A stretch of 64,000 nucleotides of DNA. Source: Schaalia georgiae DSM 6843. Its GTDB lineage: Bacteria; Actinomycetota; Actinomycetes; Actinomycetales; Actinomycetaceae. Every line of letters begins with the position of its first letter. Positions within the stretch are counted from its first letter, which is position 1. Both the position numbers and the translations under genes were made by a program. The stretch covers positions 217,311-281,310 of the forward strand of contig NZ_KE386870.1 in the NCBI RefSeq assembly GCF_000429245.1, written 5' to 3'. Below, piece after piece: positions 8,306 to 18,166 of the stretch. Below the pieces are notes generated by a model. It made no database searches. It had not been told where the DNA came from and saw only the letters and a program-made list of their open reading frames with translations.

Positions 8306-10402
8306 TCAGGACTGCGCCTGCTCCTTCGCGGTGGCCGTGATGATGGTGTCGCCGAAAGCGACCGGGCCCGCCTCGGCGGGCGTGATCGCGGCGAACTTCT
8401 TCTTGTTGGTGACGACCACGGGGGTGATCGTGTCGTATCCGGCCGCGCGGATCGCATCCCAATCGACCTCGGCCAGCACGTCGCCGCGGCGCACCACGTC
8501 GCCCTTGGCGACCTTGGGGGTGAAGCCCTTGCCGTCGAGCTTGACGGTGTCCATACCGATGTGGATGAGCACCTGGACGCCGGAGGCCGACTTGATGCCG
8601 TAGGCGTGGCCCGTCGGGAAGGCGACCGTCACCTTCCCGTCGCAGGGCGCCACGACGACGCCGCTGGAGGGCTCGATGGCGATGCCGGGGCCCAGCGCGC
8701 CGCCGGCGAATGCCTCGTCCTTGACTTCGCTCAGGGGCACCTTGGTGCCCTCGATGGGCGAGGTGAGGGTGAGATCGGCCTTGGCCTCGTCGCTGAACTC
8801 GACTGCGGGCGCGGCGGCAGCGGGCGCGGCGCTCGCCGGAGCCGCAGCAGCGGGGGCAGTCCCGGCGGCGGGAGCAGTGGCTGTGGCCACGGGGGCGGGG
8901 GCGTCTCCGCCGGCCCGGCGCGCCTTGGTCTCGGCGCGCTGCTCCTTGGTGCGGTAGTCGAAGGTCACGACCATGAAGAAGGCGGTGGCGAAGGCCGCGG
9001 CGACGGCGATGGCGTACAGGGCGGTGGGTTGGAAGAGCGGGATCGTGAGTAGCGATGTGAACACGAAGGTGTCGATCTTGAGACCACCGCCGATGCCGAC
9101 GATGAGTCCGCCGACCACGCAGCCCGTGAGCATGAGCGGGTAGACGCGCTTGAAGCGCAGGTGGATGCCGTAGAGGGAGGGCTCGGAGATGCCGCCGAAG
9201 AGGCCCGCGGCTAGGGCGCCCGAAGCGGTCTGGCGCATCTCGGCGTCCTTGTCGCGGATCGACAGGAACAGGACGCCGGCGGTGGCGCCGAAGCACGCGA
9301 AGTTCCACGTGCCCATGGGCCCCTGGATGAAGTCCGAGCCCTGGGCGGCGATGTTCGCTATCTGGAGGACGTTCAGCGGCCAGTGCAGGCCCAGCGGGAC
9401 CAGGAACGGGTAGAGCAGCGGGATGAAGACCGCGAAGACGACGGGGGCGTTGGTGTTGAGCCACGCCAGGCCCGAGCCCATGCCGTTGCCCAGCCAGATG
9501 CTCAGCGGGCCGATCAGGAAGGCCGTCAGCGGGATCATCACCACGAAGCAGATGAAGGGGACGAAGACCATCTGGACGTTGGCGGGGATGACTTTCTTCA
9601 AACCCTTGTACAGCAGCGCCAGGATCGGCACCATGAGCAGCGACACGAAGACCTGGCCGCCGTAGTCGCTCAGCTGCAGGTGGATGCCCAGGATATTGGC
9701 CACGCACTGCTTCCGGTCAGTGCCGAAGATCTCGGTGCACGTCGTGGTGGGGAAGGAAGTGGTGTTCATCAGCCCCGTGAAGTTCGGGGTGAGCAGCGCC
9801 AGGATGATGGTGGTGCCCACCCACGGGTCCACGTTGAGCTTCTGCGAGGCGTTGTAGGCCACCATCGCCGGCAGGAAGTAGAAGACCGCGCGCCACATGG
9901 AGTTGGTGAAGCCCAGCCAGGAGGGGATCACCTCGGCGTGGGTGTCGACGACCTTGAACGCTTCCAGCACGGCCAGGGCCGCCAGGATCAGCGAGGCGCC
10001 CAGCAGGACGGGCAGCAGCGGGCGGAAGGAGTCGGACAGGTACTCGAAGAACGCGTCGATGAGGGCGTTCTTGCCGCGTGCCTTCGCGCGCACGGCCGCC
10101 TTGACGTCCGCGTTGGACTGACCGCCCGACGGGGCCGAGCCCCCGCCCGCCATCTGCGGCAGGTTCATGATGTCGTTGTACACGCCCTGGACGGCGCCGC
10201 CGATGATGATCTGGTAGCGGTCCCCGGACTGGGGGACGGCTCCCATGACCCCGTCGATGGCCTCGACCGCGTCCTTGTCGATGACCGAGGCGTCGTTGAG
10301 TTCGAAGCGCAGGCGCGTCGCGCAGTGGGTGAGATGGGTGATGTTCCCGGCCCCGCCGACGGCCTCGAGGATGGCCTCGGCCGTGCTGGTCGTTGTCGCC
10401 AC
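8306..10402 (-). CDS. PTS sugar permease IIBCA (beta-glucoside/sucrose/trehalose type)
   Basis: A 698-residue fused phosphotransferase permease in B-C-A order. The IIB domain has the phospho-cysteine Cys27 (HCATRLRF). The IIC membrane domain spans about residues 110-470. An Ala/Pro linker follows. The IIA(Glc) domain has the active histidine about residue 614 (VLIHIGMDTV) and the helper histidine in GHAYG. The GTG start has AAGGA six bases upstream. The family transports and phosphorylates beta-glucosides, sucrose or trehalose; the exact sugar cannot be read from sequence and no matching hydrolase is adjacent. A palindrome upstream (10442-10458) may be its operator. Confidence 0.9.
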   Translation of the reverse strand: MATTTSTAEAILEAVGGAGNITHLTHCATRLRFELNDASVIDKDAVEAIDGVMGAVPQSGDRYQIIIGGAVQGVYNDIMNLPQMAGGGSAPSGGQSNADVKAAVRAKARGKNALIDAFFEYLSDSFRPLLPVLLGASLILAALAVLEAFKVVDTHAEVIPSWLGFTNSMWRAVFYFLPAMVAYNASQKLNVDPWVGTTIILALLTPNFTGLMNTTSFPTTTCTEIFGTDRKQCVANILGIHLQLSDYGGQVFVSLLMVPILALLYKGLKKVIPANVQMVFVPFICFVVMIPLTAFLIGPLSIWLGNGMGSGLAWLNTNAPVVFAVFIPLLYPFLVPLGLHWPLNVLQIANIAAQGSDFIQGPMGTWNFACFGATAGVLFLSIRDKDAEMRQTASGALAAGLFGGISEPSLYGIHLRFKRVYPLMLTGCVVGGLIVGIGGGLKIDTFVFTSLLTIPLFQPTALYAIAVAAAFATAFFMVVTFDYRTKEQRAETKARRAGGDAPAPVATATAPAAGTAPAAAAPASAAPAAAAPAVEFSDEAKADLTLTSPIEGTKVPLSEVKDEAFAGGALGPGIAIEPSSGVVVAPCDGKVTVAFPTGHAYGIKSASGVQVLIHIGMDTVKLDGKGFTPKVAKGDVVRRGDVLAEVDWDAIRAAGYDTITPVVVTNKKKFAAITPAEAGPVAFGDTIITATAKEQAQS

Positions 10403-10441
10403 TGTGATCCTTCCGGTAGAGCGTCCCTCGACGCTGAATGG

Positions 10442-10458
10442 GATACCACATGAGTATC
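10442..10458. promoter_or_regulatory. Palindromic operator candidate upstream of the PTS gene
   Basis: GATAC-N7-GTATC, a 17-bp inverted repeat about 40 bases upstream of the PTS start codon. It has the size of a GntR/LacI-type site. No cognate regulator is adjacent. The rest of the 349-base gap (10403-10751) holds only a TTGACA hexamer at 10700-10705 and the ribosome site of the next gene. Confidence 0.45.
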
Positions 10459-10751
10459 ACAGGGCCCGGCGCGCAGGGGAAGTGCCCGCGCCCCACATCA
10501 CATTCGGACGCGGGGTGAGGGGAAGTGCGCCGCCCGACTGGACGCGGCCGCAGGGCGGCGCCGCGCGCCTCCCCGCCCTGCCTGCCACCCCGGGGGATCC
10601 GTTCCGCCGCCCCCGTCCCGGGGCGCGCCCGCTTCCCCGCGCAAGGGCCTGGCCCGGCTCATTAGAGGTTTCTCATCGGCCTCTCATCCCCCTCTTCGCT
10701 TGACAACCCACATTGGAGGCAAGTGGAACACAACAGGGAGGAGGCGGCGCG

Positions 10752-11921
10752 TTGGAAACACCACTGTCCGTGCTGCTGTACAGCCACGACTCGCAAGGCC
10801 TGGGGCACGTGAGGAGGAACCTGGCGCTCGCGCACCACATCGCCGCGAGCGCGGGCGCGGGAGGGCTGCGCGGACTCGTCGTCTCCGGGCTGGCCCCCTC
10901 GCCCCTGTTCACGCTGCCACACGGATTCGACTGGCTCGCTCTGCCGGGGGTCGAGAAACGGGACGGCGTCTACGCGCCCCGCAGGCTCCCCGGGCCCCTG
11001 TCCGAGACCGTCGCGCTGCGCTCGGCCATCCTGGGGGCCGCGCTCGAAGGATTCGCCCCCGACCTGGTCATCGTCGACCGCCACCCGCTGGGGATCCGGC
11101 GCGAGCTCGAGGCCCCGCTGCGGGCGCTGCGCCGCTCCCACCCGGGCGCGCGCATCGTCCTGGGACTGCGCGATGTCCTCGACGACCCCGCCGTCGCGGC
11201 CCGCGAGTGGGAGGGGCTGGGCGGCGCCGACGCCCTGGCGCCCCTGATCGACCAGGTCTGGGTCTACGGCGACCCGAGAGTCCACGACGCCACCAGCAGC
11301 GGGGAGATCCCGCCGGCCCTGGCCCCGCGCGCCCTCTTCACCGGCTACCTGGCCGCGGGGCGCGCCGACGTGGACCCCCACCCCGGGCGGCTCGCCCGCC
11401 CCTACGTGCTCACCACGGCCGGTGGTGGCTCCGACGGAGGGCCCCTCGTCGAAGCGACGGCCAGCGCGCGGGTGCCCGGCGGGCACGACCACGTCGTCGT
11501 GGCCGGACCCCAGCTCGCCGAGGAGCGCTTCGCACGCGCCCAGGCCCTCGCCGGCCCCTCCACCACCGTAGTGCGCTCCTGCCCGGGCCTGGCCCACAGG
11601 ATCCGCGAGGCCGCCGCCGTGGTGGCCATGGGCGGCTACAACACCGTGTGCGAGATCCTCGCCACCTCCACCCCTGCCCTCATCGTCCCCCGCGAGAAGC
11701 CTCGGCTCGAACAGGCCATCCGAGCCCGCGCCCTGTCCCGCGCCCGCGCCATCGACACCGTCCGCCAAGGGGCCGCCACCCCCGGCCTGCTCTCCCGCTG
11801 GCTCGCCGGTGCCGTCCGCTCCCGGACCGACCGGTCCCACGTCGAGCTCGGCGGCCTGGCCGCCGCAGCCCGGGCCGCCACCCGCCTGCTCACCCGCACC
11901 CCCGAAGGAGAACCCGCATGA
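10752..11921 (+). CDS. MurG-like glycosyltransferase (GT-B fold)
   Basis: A 389-residue protein. The N-terminus LSVLLYSHDSQGLGHVRRN is the GHxxR donor/acceptor loop typical of MurG/GT28-like enzymes. The C-terminal Rossmann half carries MGGYNTVCEILATSTPALIVP, the nucleotide-sugar-binding signature. The start is taken as TTG at 10752 because AGGGAGGAGG (10735-10744) sits 7 bases upstream; any longer start would lie within or before that site. It is the first gene of a coupled operon (ATGA overlap with the next) and probably adds a sugar to a lipid- or cell-surface-linked acceptor. The substrates are unknown. Confidence 0.8.
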   Translation: METPLSVLLYSHDSQGLGHVRRNLALAHHIAASAGAGGLRGLVVSGLAPSPLFTLPHGFDWLALPGVEKRDGVYAPRRLPGPLSETVALRSAILGAALEGFAPDLVIVDRHPLGIRRELEAPLRALRRSHPGARIVLGLRDVLDDPAVAAREWEGLGGADALAPLIDQVWVYGDPRVHDATSSGEIPPALAPRALFTGYLAAGRADVDPHPGRLARPYVLTTAGGGSDGGPLVEATASARVPGGHDHVVVAGPQLAEERFARAQALAGPSTTVVRSCPGLAHRIREAAAVVAMGGYNTVCEILATSTPALIVPREKPRLEQAIRARALSRARAIDTVRQGAATPGLLSRWLAGAVRSRTDRSHVELGGLAAAARAATRLLTRTPEGEPA

Positions 11922-13122
11922 CACGCATCGGCTACGTCCTCAAGGTCTACCCCCGCTTCTCCGAGACCTTCGTCGTCACCGAGATCCTCGCCCGCGAAGA
12001 CCTCGGCCAGGACCTGCGGATCTACGCGCTGCGCCCCACGACCGACACGCGCTTCCACCCCGAGATCGCCCGCGTCGGAGCCCCCGTCAGCTGGGTGCCC
12101 CGCCCCCGCAAGGCCGCCGACCTGTGGGACGCCCTCACCTCGTCCCTCGTCGACGAGGACGTGCGCCGGCGCTTCACGGGCCTCATACCCCGCATCGCAG
12201 GCCTCGCCGCCGACGACGTCGCCCAGGGCCTCGCCCTCGCGCGGGCCGCCCGCGAGGACGGCATCACCCACCTGCACGCCCACTTCGCCTCCCTGGCCGG
12301 GCGGGCCGCCTGGATCGCCTCGTCCTTGACGGGCATCCCCTACACGGTCACCACCCACGCCAAGGACATCCACCACGAGTCCGTCGACATGGACCTGCTG
12401 CGCGAGGTGTGCGCGGGCGCCGCCCAGGTGATCGCGATCTCCCGCTACAACCAGGACTACCTGAACCGGGTGCTCGAGGGCACGGGGGCGCGCGTCGTCC
12501 TGCAGCGCAACGCCTGGAGCTGGCGCGCTTCGCCTACCGAGACCCCGAGCCCCCCTCTGGGCCGCTGCGCGTCCTCGCAGTCGGGCGCCTCGTCGAGAAG
12601 AAGGGGTTCGCCCACCTCATCGACGCCCTCGCCCTGGCCCGCCGCGCCGGCGTCGACTTCGAGGCCGGGATCATCGGCGAAGGAGAGCTCGCGGGCGGCC
12701 TCGCCCGAAGAATCGAGGCCAACGGGCTGTCGGACTCGTGCCGCCTGCTCGGGGCGCGCACCCAGGACGAGGTCCGCTCCCACTTGGAGGCCGCCGACGT
12801 GTTCGTCGCACCCTGCGTGCCCGGAGCGGACGGCAACATCGACGGGCTGCCCACTGTGATCCTCGAGTCCATGGCCGTGGGCACCCCCGTGATCGCCACC
12901 TCCGTCAGCGGCATCCTCGAGGCGGTCGTCAACGGGCGCACCGGCGTCCTCGTGCCCCCGGCCTCGGCGAGCGCCCTCGCGCAGGCCATGGGGGGCATCG
13001 CCTCCGGGCGCACCCCCGCCCGCGACCTCGCCAGAGGCGCCCGCGCCCTCATCGAGGAGTCCTACGACTCACGGCGCCAGGCCGCCCGCCTGGCGGGCCT
13101 CGAAACCGAGGAGGAGAACTGA
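11918..13122 (+). pseudogene. GT4 glycosyltransferase interrupted by a one-base frameshift
   Basis: The N-terminal half (MTRIGYVLKVYPRFSETFVV... HLHAHFASLAGRAAWIAS) reads from the ATG at 11918 up to about 12511. The C-terminal half (FAYRDPEP..., IGEGELAGGL, LPTVILESMAVGTPVIATS) continues in the +1 frame to 13122. At 12509-12514 the sequence AAC-GC-CTG lacks one base. Restoring one G gives the smooth GT4 linker RNGLELARF. Everything else (HAHF, the nucleotide-sugar site and the E-x7-E motif) is intact, and total length fits a ~402-residue family 4 enzyme. Either a recent mutation, a slippage site or an assembly error is possible. It overlaps both neighbours (ATGA and TGATG). Confidence 0.85.
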
Positions 13123-14243
13123 TGCGGATCGCATACGTGTGCGCCGACCCCGGCATCCCCGTCCACGGCGCCAAAGGGGCCTCCGTCCACATCCAGGACG
13201 TCGCGCGCGAACTCGTGCGGCGCGGCCACGACGTCGAGATCCACGCCGTGCGCCTGGGCGAGCACCCGCCCGCCGACCTGGCGGGCGCGCCCACGTGGAC
13301 CCACCCGCTCCCCGCCCACTGCCCCGACCGTGAGAAAGCGCAAACCCAGTCGGCGGGCGCCATCGCCGAGCACCTGGAGTCCGACGCCCCCGACCTCGTG
13401 TGGGAGCGCTACTCCCTGTTCTCCACCGTGCTCGCCCGACTGGCGCGCACCAGGGGAGTCAGGGGCGTCCTCGAAGTCAACGCGCCCCTCATCGCCGAAC
13501 AGCGGGAGCACCGCCGGCTCGACGACGAGGACGGCGCCCTGGCGAACCTGAGGGAGCAGGCGGGCGCGGCCAGCGCCACCATCTGCGTCTCCGACCCCGT
13601 GCGCGCCTGGGTCGAGGCCCTCACCGGCACCGAGGGCGCCCACACGGTGCCCAACGGAGTCGACACCACCCGCATCACGCCCGTTGGCGAGGAAGACGGG
13701 CGCGTGGTCGTCACCTTCGTCGGCACGCTCAAACCCTGGCACGGCGTCGAGCACCTCATCGAGGCCCGCCGCCTGGCACAAGCGCCCTGGGCCCTGCGCG
13801 TCATCGGCGACGGCCCCCAGCGCCCCCGCCTGGAGGAGGCCGCCCGGCTCGCCGGCGTCGACGTGGACTTCCGGGGCGCAGTCGCCCCCCACGACATGCC
13901 CGCCCACCTGGAGGGCACGGCCATCGCCGTCGCCCCCTACCCCATGCCCCGGCGGGAGGCCGACCACTACTTCTCGCCCCTGAAGGTCTACGAGTACATG
14001 GCGGCAGGACTGCCCGTCGTCGCCAGCTCGCTGGGGCAGATCCCCTCGGCGCTCGCGGGCTGCGGCGTCCTGGTGCCGCCCTCCGACCCCTCCGCCCTGG
14101 CCCGGGCGGTCGACGCCCTCGCCCAGGACCCGGCCCGGCGCGCCGACCTGGGGGAGCGGGCCCGCCGCGCCGCCGTCGAACGCCACTCGTGGAGCGGGGC
14201 AGTGGCCCGGGTGCTCGAACTGGCGGGGGGCAGCGATGCCTAA
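13122..14243 (+). CDS. GT4 family glycosyltransferase
   Basis: A 373-residue GT-B enzyme. The N-terminal acceptor domain has an MRIAYVCADPGIPVHG glycine loop. The C-terminal domain has VTFVGTLKPWHGVEHLIEA, RVIGDGPQR and the SPLKVYEYMAAGLPVVAS donor-binding motif of family 4. The start ATG at 13122 overlaps the previous stop (TGATG), with GAGGAG upstream. Its 3' end overlaps the ABC transporter start. It is part of the glycan operon; the sugar donor is unknown. Confidence 0.88.
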   Translation: MRIAYVCADPGIPVHGAKGASVHIQDVARELVRRGHDVEIHAVRLGEHPPADLAGAPTWTHPLPAHCPDREKAQTQSAGAIAEHLESDAPDLVWERYSLFSTVLARLARTRGVRGVLEVNAPLIAEQREHRRLDDEDGALANLREQAGAASATICVSDPVRAWVEALTGTEGAHTVPNGVDTTRITPVGEEDGRVVVTFVGTLKPWHGVEHLIEARRLAQAPWALRVIGDGPQRPRLEEAARLAGVDVDFRGAVAPHDMPAHLEGTAIAVAPYPMPRREADHYFSPLKVYEYMAAGLPVVASSLGQIPSALAGCGVLVPPSDPSALARAVDALAQDPARRADLGERARRAAVERHSWSGAVARVLELAGGSDA

Positions 14244-16041
14244 GAGACCCAAGGGAGGGCGCATCGGTGCCCTGTCGCGCACTCTGCGCCTGGTCGGCCC
14301 CGACGTGCGTCCCCACAAGGGCCTGATCGCGGGCGGCGTGACCGCCCTGCTCATGGACGTCGTCTTCCGCGTCATGGAGCCCTGGCCCATGAAGATCGTC
14401 GTGGACTCCGTGTTCGAGGCCGCGCTGCCCGGAACCGGGGACGCGTGGTCGGCGGCCCCCATGATCGTCGCCTGCGCGCTACTGCTCGTCGTCGTCGTGG
14501 GCCTGCGCGCCGCCAGCAACTACCTGGCGACCGTGTGCTTCGCGCTCGTCGGATCCCGGGTGGCGCAGTCGCTTCGCGCCCGCGTGTTCCGCCACGTGCA
14601 GGGCCTGTCCCAGCAATTCCACGCGCGCAACCGCAGCGCCGACACCGTCCAGCGCATAGTCGGGGACGTCAACCGGCTCCAGGAGGTCGCCATCACGGCG
14701 GGACTGCCGCTGCTGGCCAACACGGCGACCCTGGCGGTCATGCTCGTCGTCATGGTCGTCCTGGACGCGCTGCTGGCCATGGTGGTCGTCGTGGCCGTCG
14801 CCCTCTTCCTGCTGATCTCGCGCGGCTCCTCCCAGCGCATCACCGTGGCCTCGCGGAGCACGCGCAAGGGCGAGGGGCAACTGGCGAACACCGCGCAGGA
14901 GTCCCTCGCCTCGATGCCCGTCGTCCAGGCGTACTGCCTGGAGGACTACATAGCGGGGCGCTTCGGCGGCGCCAACGGCAGGGCCGTGCGCCAGGGCGTC
15001 AAGTCCCTGCGCCTGGCAGCCCGGCTGGAGCGCTCCACCGACGTCCTGGTGGGCCTCGCCTCGGCGATCGTCCTGGTCGGCGGCGGGATGAGGGTCCTCG
15101 CCGGAGCGATGGGCGTGGGCGACCTGGTCCTGTTCGCCTCCTACCTGCGCACCGCCATGAAGCCGCTGCGCGACATGGCCAAGTACACGGGCCGCATCTC
15201 GCGGGCCGGGGCGTCGGGCGAGCGCGTCGCCGACCTCATGGAGGTCCCCCAGGACATCGTCACCGCCCCGGGGGCCCTCAGCCCCGCCTGGATCGGCGGG
15301 TCCTTGGAGTTCGACCGCGTCGTCACCGAGTACGACGGCGTGGAGGTCCTCCGCTCCCTGTCGCTGTCGGTCGCCCAGGGGGAGAGGATCGCGATCATCG
15401 GCCCCTCCGGGTCCGGCAAATCCACCCTGGTCTCCTTGGCGGTGCGCGCCCAGGATCCGGTGCGCGGGCGCGTCCTGATGGGCGGCTACCCGCTGACGGC
15501 CCTGTCGCTGGCGGCGCTGCGCTCCAACGTCACACTCCTCCACCAGGACGCCGTGCTCTTCGCCACCTCGATCCGCGAGAACATCGCCCTGGGCCGCGAG
15601 GGCGCCTCCGACGAGGAGGTCGTCGCAGCGGCCAGGGCCGCCAACGCCCACGACTTCATCATGGAGACGCCCGACGGCTACGACACGGAGGTGGGGGAGC
15701 GGGGAGGCACCCTGTCGGGCGGCCAGCGCCAGAGAGTCGCCATCGCCAGGGTGCTGCTGCGCGACACCCCCATCATCATCCTCGACGAGGCGACCACCGG
15801 CTTGGACCCCGCCTCTGCCGGCCTCGTCCTAGACGCCATCGACGGCCTCGTCAGAGGGCGCACCGCCCTGGCCGTCACCCACGACCCCCAGGTGGCGCTG
15901 CGGTCCACACGGGTCGTGTGGATCGAGGAGGGGCGCGTCCTGCTGGACGGGCCGCCCTCGCGGCTGCTCGCCGAGTCGCGCCTGTTCCGGGCGTGGGTGG
16001 CCGGCTCCGCCGTCGGCGCCGGCGGGAAGGGGGCGCCATGA
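14236..16041 (+). CDS. ABC exporter, fused membrane and ATPase domains
   Basis: A 601-residue half-transporter. A six-helix type IV (ABC exporter) membrane domain occupies residues ~25-330. The ATPase domain has Walker A GPSGSGKST, a Q-loop, signature LSGGQRQRVAIAR, Walker B IIILDEATTGLD and a switch histidine (AVTHDP). It probably works as a homodimer. Its place between glycosyltransferases and phosphotransferases suggests it flips or exports a glycolipid or glycan intermediate made by the operon. It overlaps the previous and next genes, so expression is coupled. Confidence 0.9.
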   Translation: MPKRPKGGRIGALSRTLRLVGPDVRPHKGLIAGGVTALLMDVVFRVMEPWPMKIVVDSVFEAALPGTGDAWSAAPMIVACALLLVVVVGLRAASNYLATVCFALVGSRVAQSLRARVFRHVQGLSQQFHARNRSADTVQRIVGDVNRLQEVAITAGLPLLANTATLAVMLVVMVVLDALLAMVVVVAVALFLLISRGSSQRITVASRSTRKGEGQLANTAQESLASMPVVQAYCLEDYIAGRFGGANGRAVRQGVKSLRLAARLERSTDVLVGLASAIVLVGGGMRVLAGAMGVGDLVLFASYLRTAMKPLRDMAKYTGRISRAGASGERVADLMEVPQDIVTAPGALSPAWIGGSLEFDRVVTEYDGVEVLRSLSLSVAQGERIAIIGPSGSGKSTLVSLAVRAQDPVRGRVLMGGYPLTALSLAALRSNVTLLHQDAVLFATSIRENIALGREGASDEEVVAAARAANAHDFIMETPDGYDTEVGERGGTLSGGQRQRVAIARVLLRDTPIIILDEATTGLDPASAGLVLDAIDGLVRGRTALAVTHDPQVALRSTRVVWIEEGRVLLDGPPSRLLAESRLFRAWVAGSAVGAGGKGAP

Positions 16042-17168
16042 GCCCGTCCCTGGCCCTGGCGGTCTCGACGCTGCTGGACCCCGAGCGCCTCTCCGGCGCC
16101 GTGGGGGAGGCGCGCAGCGCCACCCGTGTGCGTATCAAGCCGGGGGCGTCCGTCAGCGCCTCCCTGGCCGATCCCTCCGGCGCCCCCGCCGGGTGGGCGC
16201 GCGTCCTGTGGCCCGCCGCGCTGAAGAAGGCCGACAAGGCCGCCGCCAGGGCGGCCGGCCTCGGCCTGCCCACGTGGATCCGCCCCCTCTCACAGGACCT
16301 GCGGATCCAATGGGGCGGCGTCGCCTCCGACCCGGCGCTGATGCCCCACATCGACCGCGCCCGCGCCTCGGGCGCCATTGACCCCGCCACCTGGCGGATC
16401 CTGCGGCACAACCCCCTGCGCCGCCTCGTCGTCCGCAGCGCGGGGACGGTCGTGCGCATCCGCGCCCGGGCCGACCGGCGGGCCGCCGCGCTCAGCCGCT
16501 TCCTCGAAGCCACCATCCCCGTCCCCGCCCGCCTCGACGACGGCTCCGACCCCCACGTGTGCGTCCTCGCGGACGCGGGCGGCTCCGACCTGTCCTCCCC
16601 CCGGGGAACGACCGAGCGGGTGCGGGAGTGGACCGAGCGGGCCGGCCGCCTCTTCGCCCGCCTCCACGCCGCCAGGCCCCCCGCCCCCCTGGTCGCCGCA
16701 CTCGCCTCGCCCGCCCCCGCGACCCGCGCGGCCCTGGAAGTCCACGCCCGGATCATCGGGGCCCTCGACGACGGACTCGGGCGCCGCATCGCTGACCTCG
16801 CCCGCGCCGTCCCCGAGCCCGCGCCCGCCCCCGCCGTGCCCATCCACGCCGACGCGTCGCCCGACCAGGTGCTCATCGACGAGGCGGGGGCCGTGCTCCT
16901 GACCGACTTCGACCGCGCCCGCATGGGGGCCGCTGCCCTCGACGTCGCCTCCTACGCGGCCAGCGCGGGCCCCGCAATGGCCCCCTCCTTCCTGCGCGGC
17001 TACGAGCAGGCGGGGGGACGGATCCCCGGCGGCGCGCACATGGCGGCGGCCGTCGTGCACGCGCGCGCCCTGTCGCTGGCCGACCCCCTGCGCGAGGCGC
17101 GTCCCGACTGGGCCGCGCGCGTCGCCGCAACTCTGGATCTCATGGAGGAGGGGGCCCCATGGCACTGA
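16038..17168 (+). CDS. APH-fold phosphotransferase 1
   Basis: A 376-residue protein with a C-terminal aminoglycoside-phosphotransferase/choline-kinase catalytic region. The Brenner-like loop is HADASPDQVLID, followed by the metal-binding LLTDFDRARMGAAALD. The loop has Gln where most APH enzymes have Asn, as in the next gene. The N-terminal half (about 200 residues) is poorly conserved and may bind the acceptor. The ATG at 16038 overlaps the transporter stop. Antibiotic resistance is unlikely given the operon; phosphorylation of a sugar or glycan precursor is the better guess, without direct proof. Confidence 0.75.
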   Translation: MSPSLALAVSTLLDPERLSGAVGEARSATRVRIKPGASVSASLADPSGAPAGWARVLWPAALKKADKAAARAAGLGLPTWIRPLSQDLRIQWGGVASDPALMPHIDRARASGAIDPATWRILRHNPLRRLVVRSAGTVVRIRARADRRAAALSRFLEATIPVPARLDDGSDPHVCVLADAGGSDLSSPRGTTERVREWTERAGRLFARLHAARPPAPLVAALASPAPATRAALEVHARIIGALDDGLGRRIADLARAVPEPAPAPAVPIHADASPDQVLIDEAGAVLLTDFDRARMGAAALDVASYAASAGPAMAPSFLRGYEQAGGRIPGGAHMAAAVVHARALSLADPLREARPDWAARVAATLDLMEEGAPWH

Positions 17169-18136
17169 TCGACCGAGTCTTCGCCATCGAGGGCCTCAAG
17201 CGCGCCTGGCCCTGTGACGGCGCCATCGCCGTGGAGGTCGTGGACCGCTACGGCAGGCTGCGCGCGGGCCGGTTCGCCGACTCGGGCCTGGTCCTGTCCC
17301 CATACGCCTGCGACCCCGTGCTGGGGCGCATTCCCGTGGGCGACGGGACCCTGGTGGTCCACCGCCACGGGCGCCGCGCCGTCGTCGTCGGCGCGGACTG
17401 GGTGGCCAAGCACGTGCGAAAGGGGGGCGAGCGCATCGCCCGCAACACCCTGGTCGCCGGGCGCGTCTACTGCTCCTGGGGACTCGAAGTCGCCTCAGTC
17501 ACGTCTTGGGCTCCCACTTCCGTGTCCTTCACGCGCCTGGCCGGCCGCTCCCTGGCCGACCTCGGCGACGCCGCCCTGCCCGGGTGGCGCCTCCTCGCCG
17601 ACACCTGGCGGGCTGTGGAGGACCACGTGCTCGCGCCGTACTCGGGCGCCCACGAGGCGAGGAACCTGGCCCGCTGGGAGGAGCGCGCCCGGGCCTTCGC
17701 CACCGTCGACGACCCCCGCCTCTCCGAGGCCGTCCTGGATGCCTCCCGCCGCCTCGTCGAACCCGCCGGGGCGCCGCTGGTCGTCTCCCACGCCGACCTC
17801 CACGACGGCCAACTGCTGTGGGACGGGCGCTCCCTGGGGGTCATCGACCTCGACGGCGCCCGCATGGCAGAGGCCGCCCTGGACCTGACGAACCTGTGGG
17901 CGCACGCCGAACTCGCCCGTGTGCGCGGCACGCTGAGCGCCCACAGCCTCGACTCCGTCATCGGATGGCTCGACGACGCCTCCGCCCGCATGCCGACCTC
18001 GGCGCCGCGCCTGGACGCCTACCTGACGGCCGCGCGCCTGCGCCTCCTCTTCGTCCACTCCTTCCGGCCCGGCTCGCGCGCCTGGCTGGAGGGCTGGAGG
18101 GACCACGCCCTGTCCAACCCCACGAGCACCCCCTAG
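17159..18136 (+). CDS. APH-fold phosphotransferase 2
   Basis: A 325-residue protein of the same fold. The catalytic loop is SHADLHDGQLLWD and the metal site is GVIDLDGARMAEAALDLTN. The N-terminal lobe carries a candidate ATP-binding lysine (VAKHVRKGGERIARN). Again Gln replaces the usual Asn. It overlaps the first phosphotransferase gene by 10 bases, and two unequal members side by side could form a pair or act in sequence. Substrate unknown. Confidence 0.75.
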   Translation: MALIDRVFAIEGLKRAWPCDGAIAVEVVDRYGRLRAGRFADSGLVLSPYACDPVLGRIPVGDGTLVVHRHGRRAVVVGADWVAKHVRKGGERIARNTLVAGRVYCSWGLEVASVTSWAPTSVSFTRLAGRSLADLGDAALPGWRLLADTWRAVEDHVLAPYSGAHEARNLARWEERARAFATVDDPRLSEAVLDASRRLVEPAGAPLVVSHADLHDGQLLWDGRSLGVIDLDGARMAEAALDLTNLWAHAELARVRGTLSAHSLDSVIGWLDDASARMPTSAPRLDAYLTAARLRLLFVHSFRPGSRAWLEGWRDHALSNPTSTP

Positions 18137-18166
18137 CAAACCCCCCGCACAGGAAAGAGCACTCCC

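Noticed and set aside
16038-18136. Aminoglycoside resistance genes
   Set aside because: The fold is APH-like but the operon is for glycan synthesis and sequence similarity to resistance enzymes is limited to the catalytic loop.
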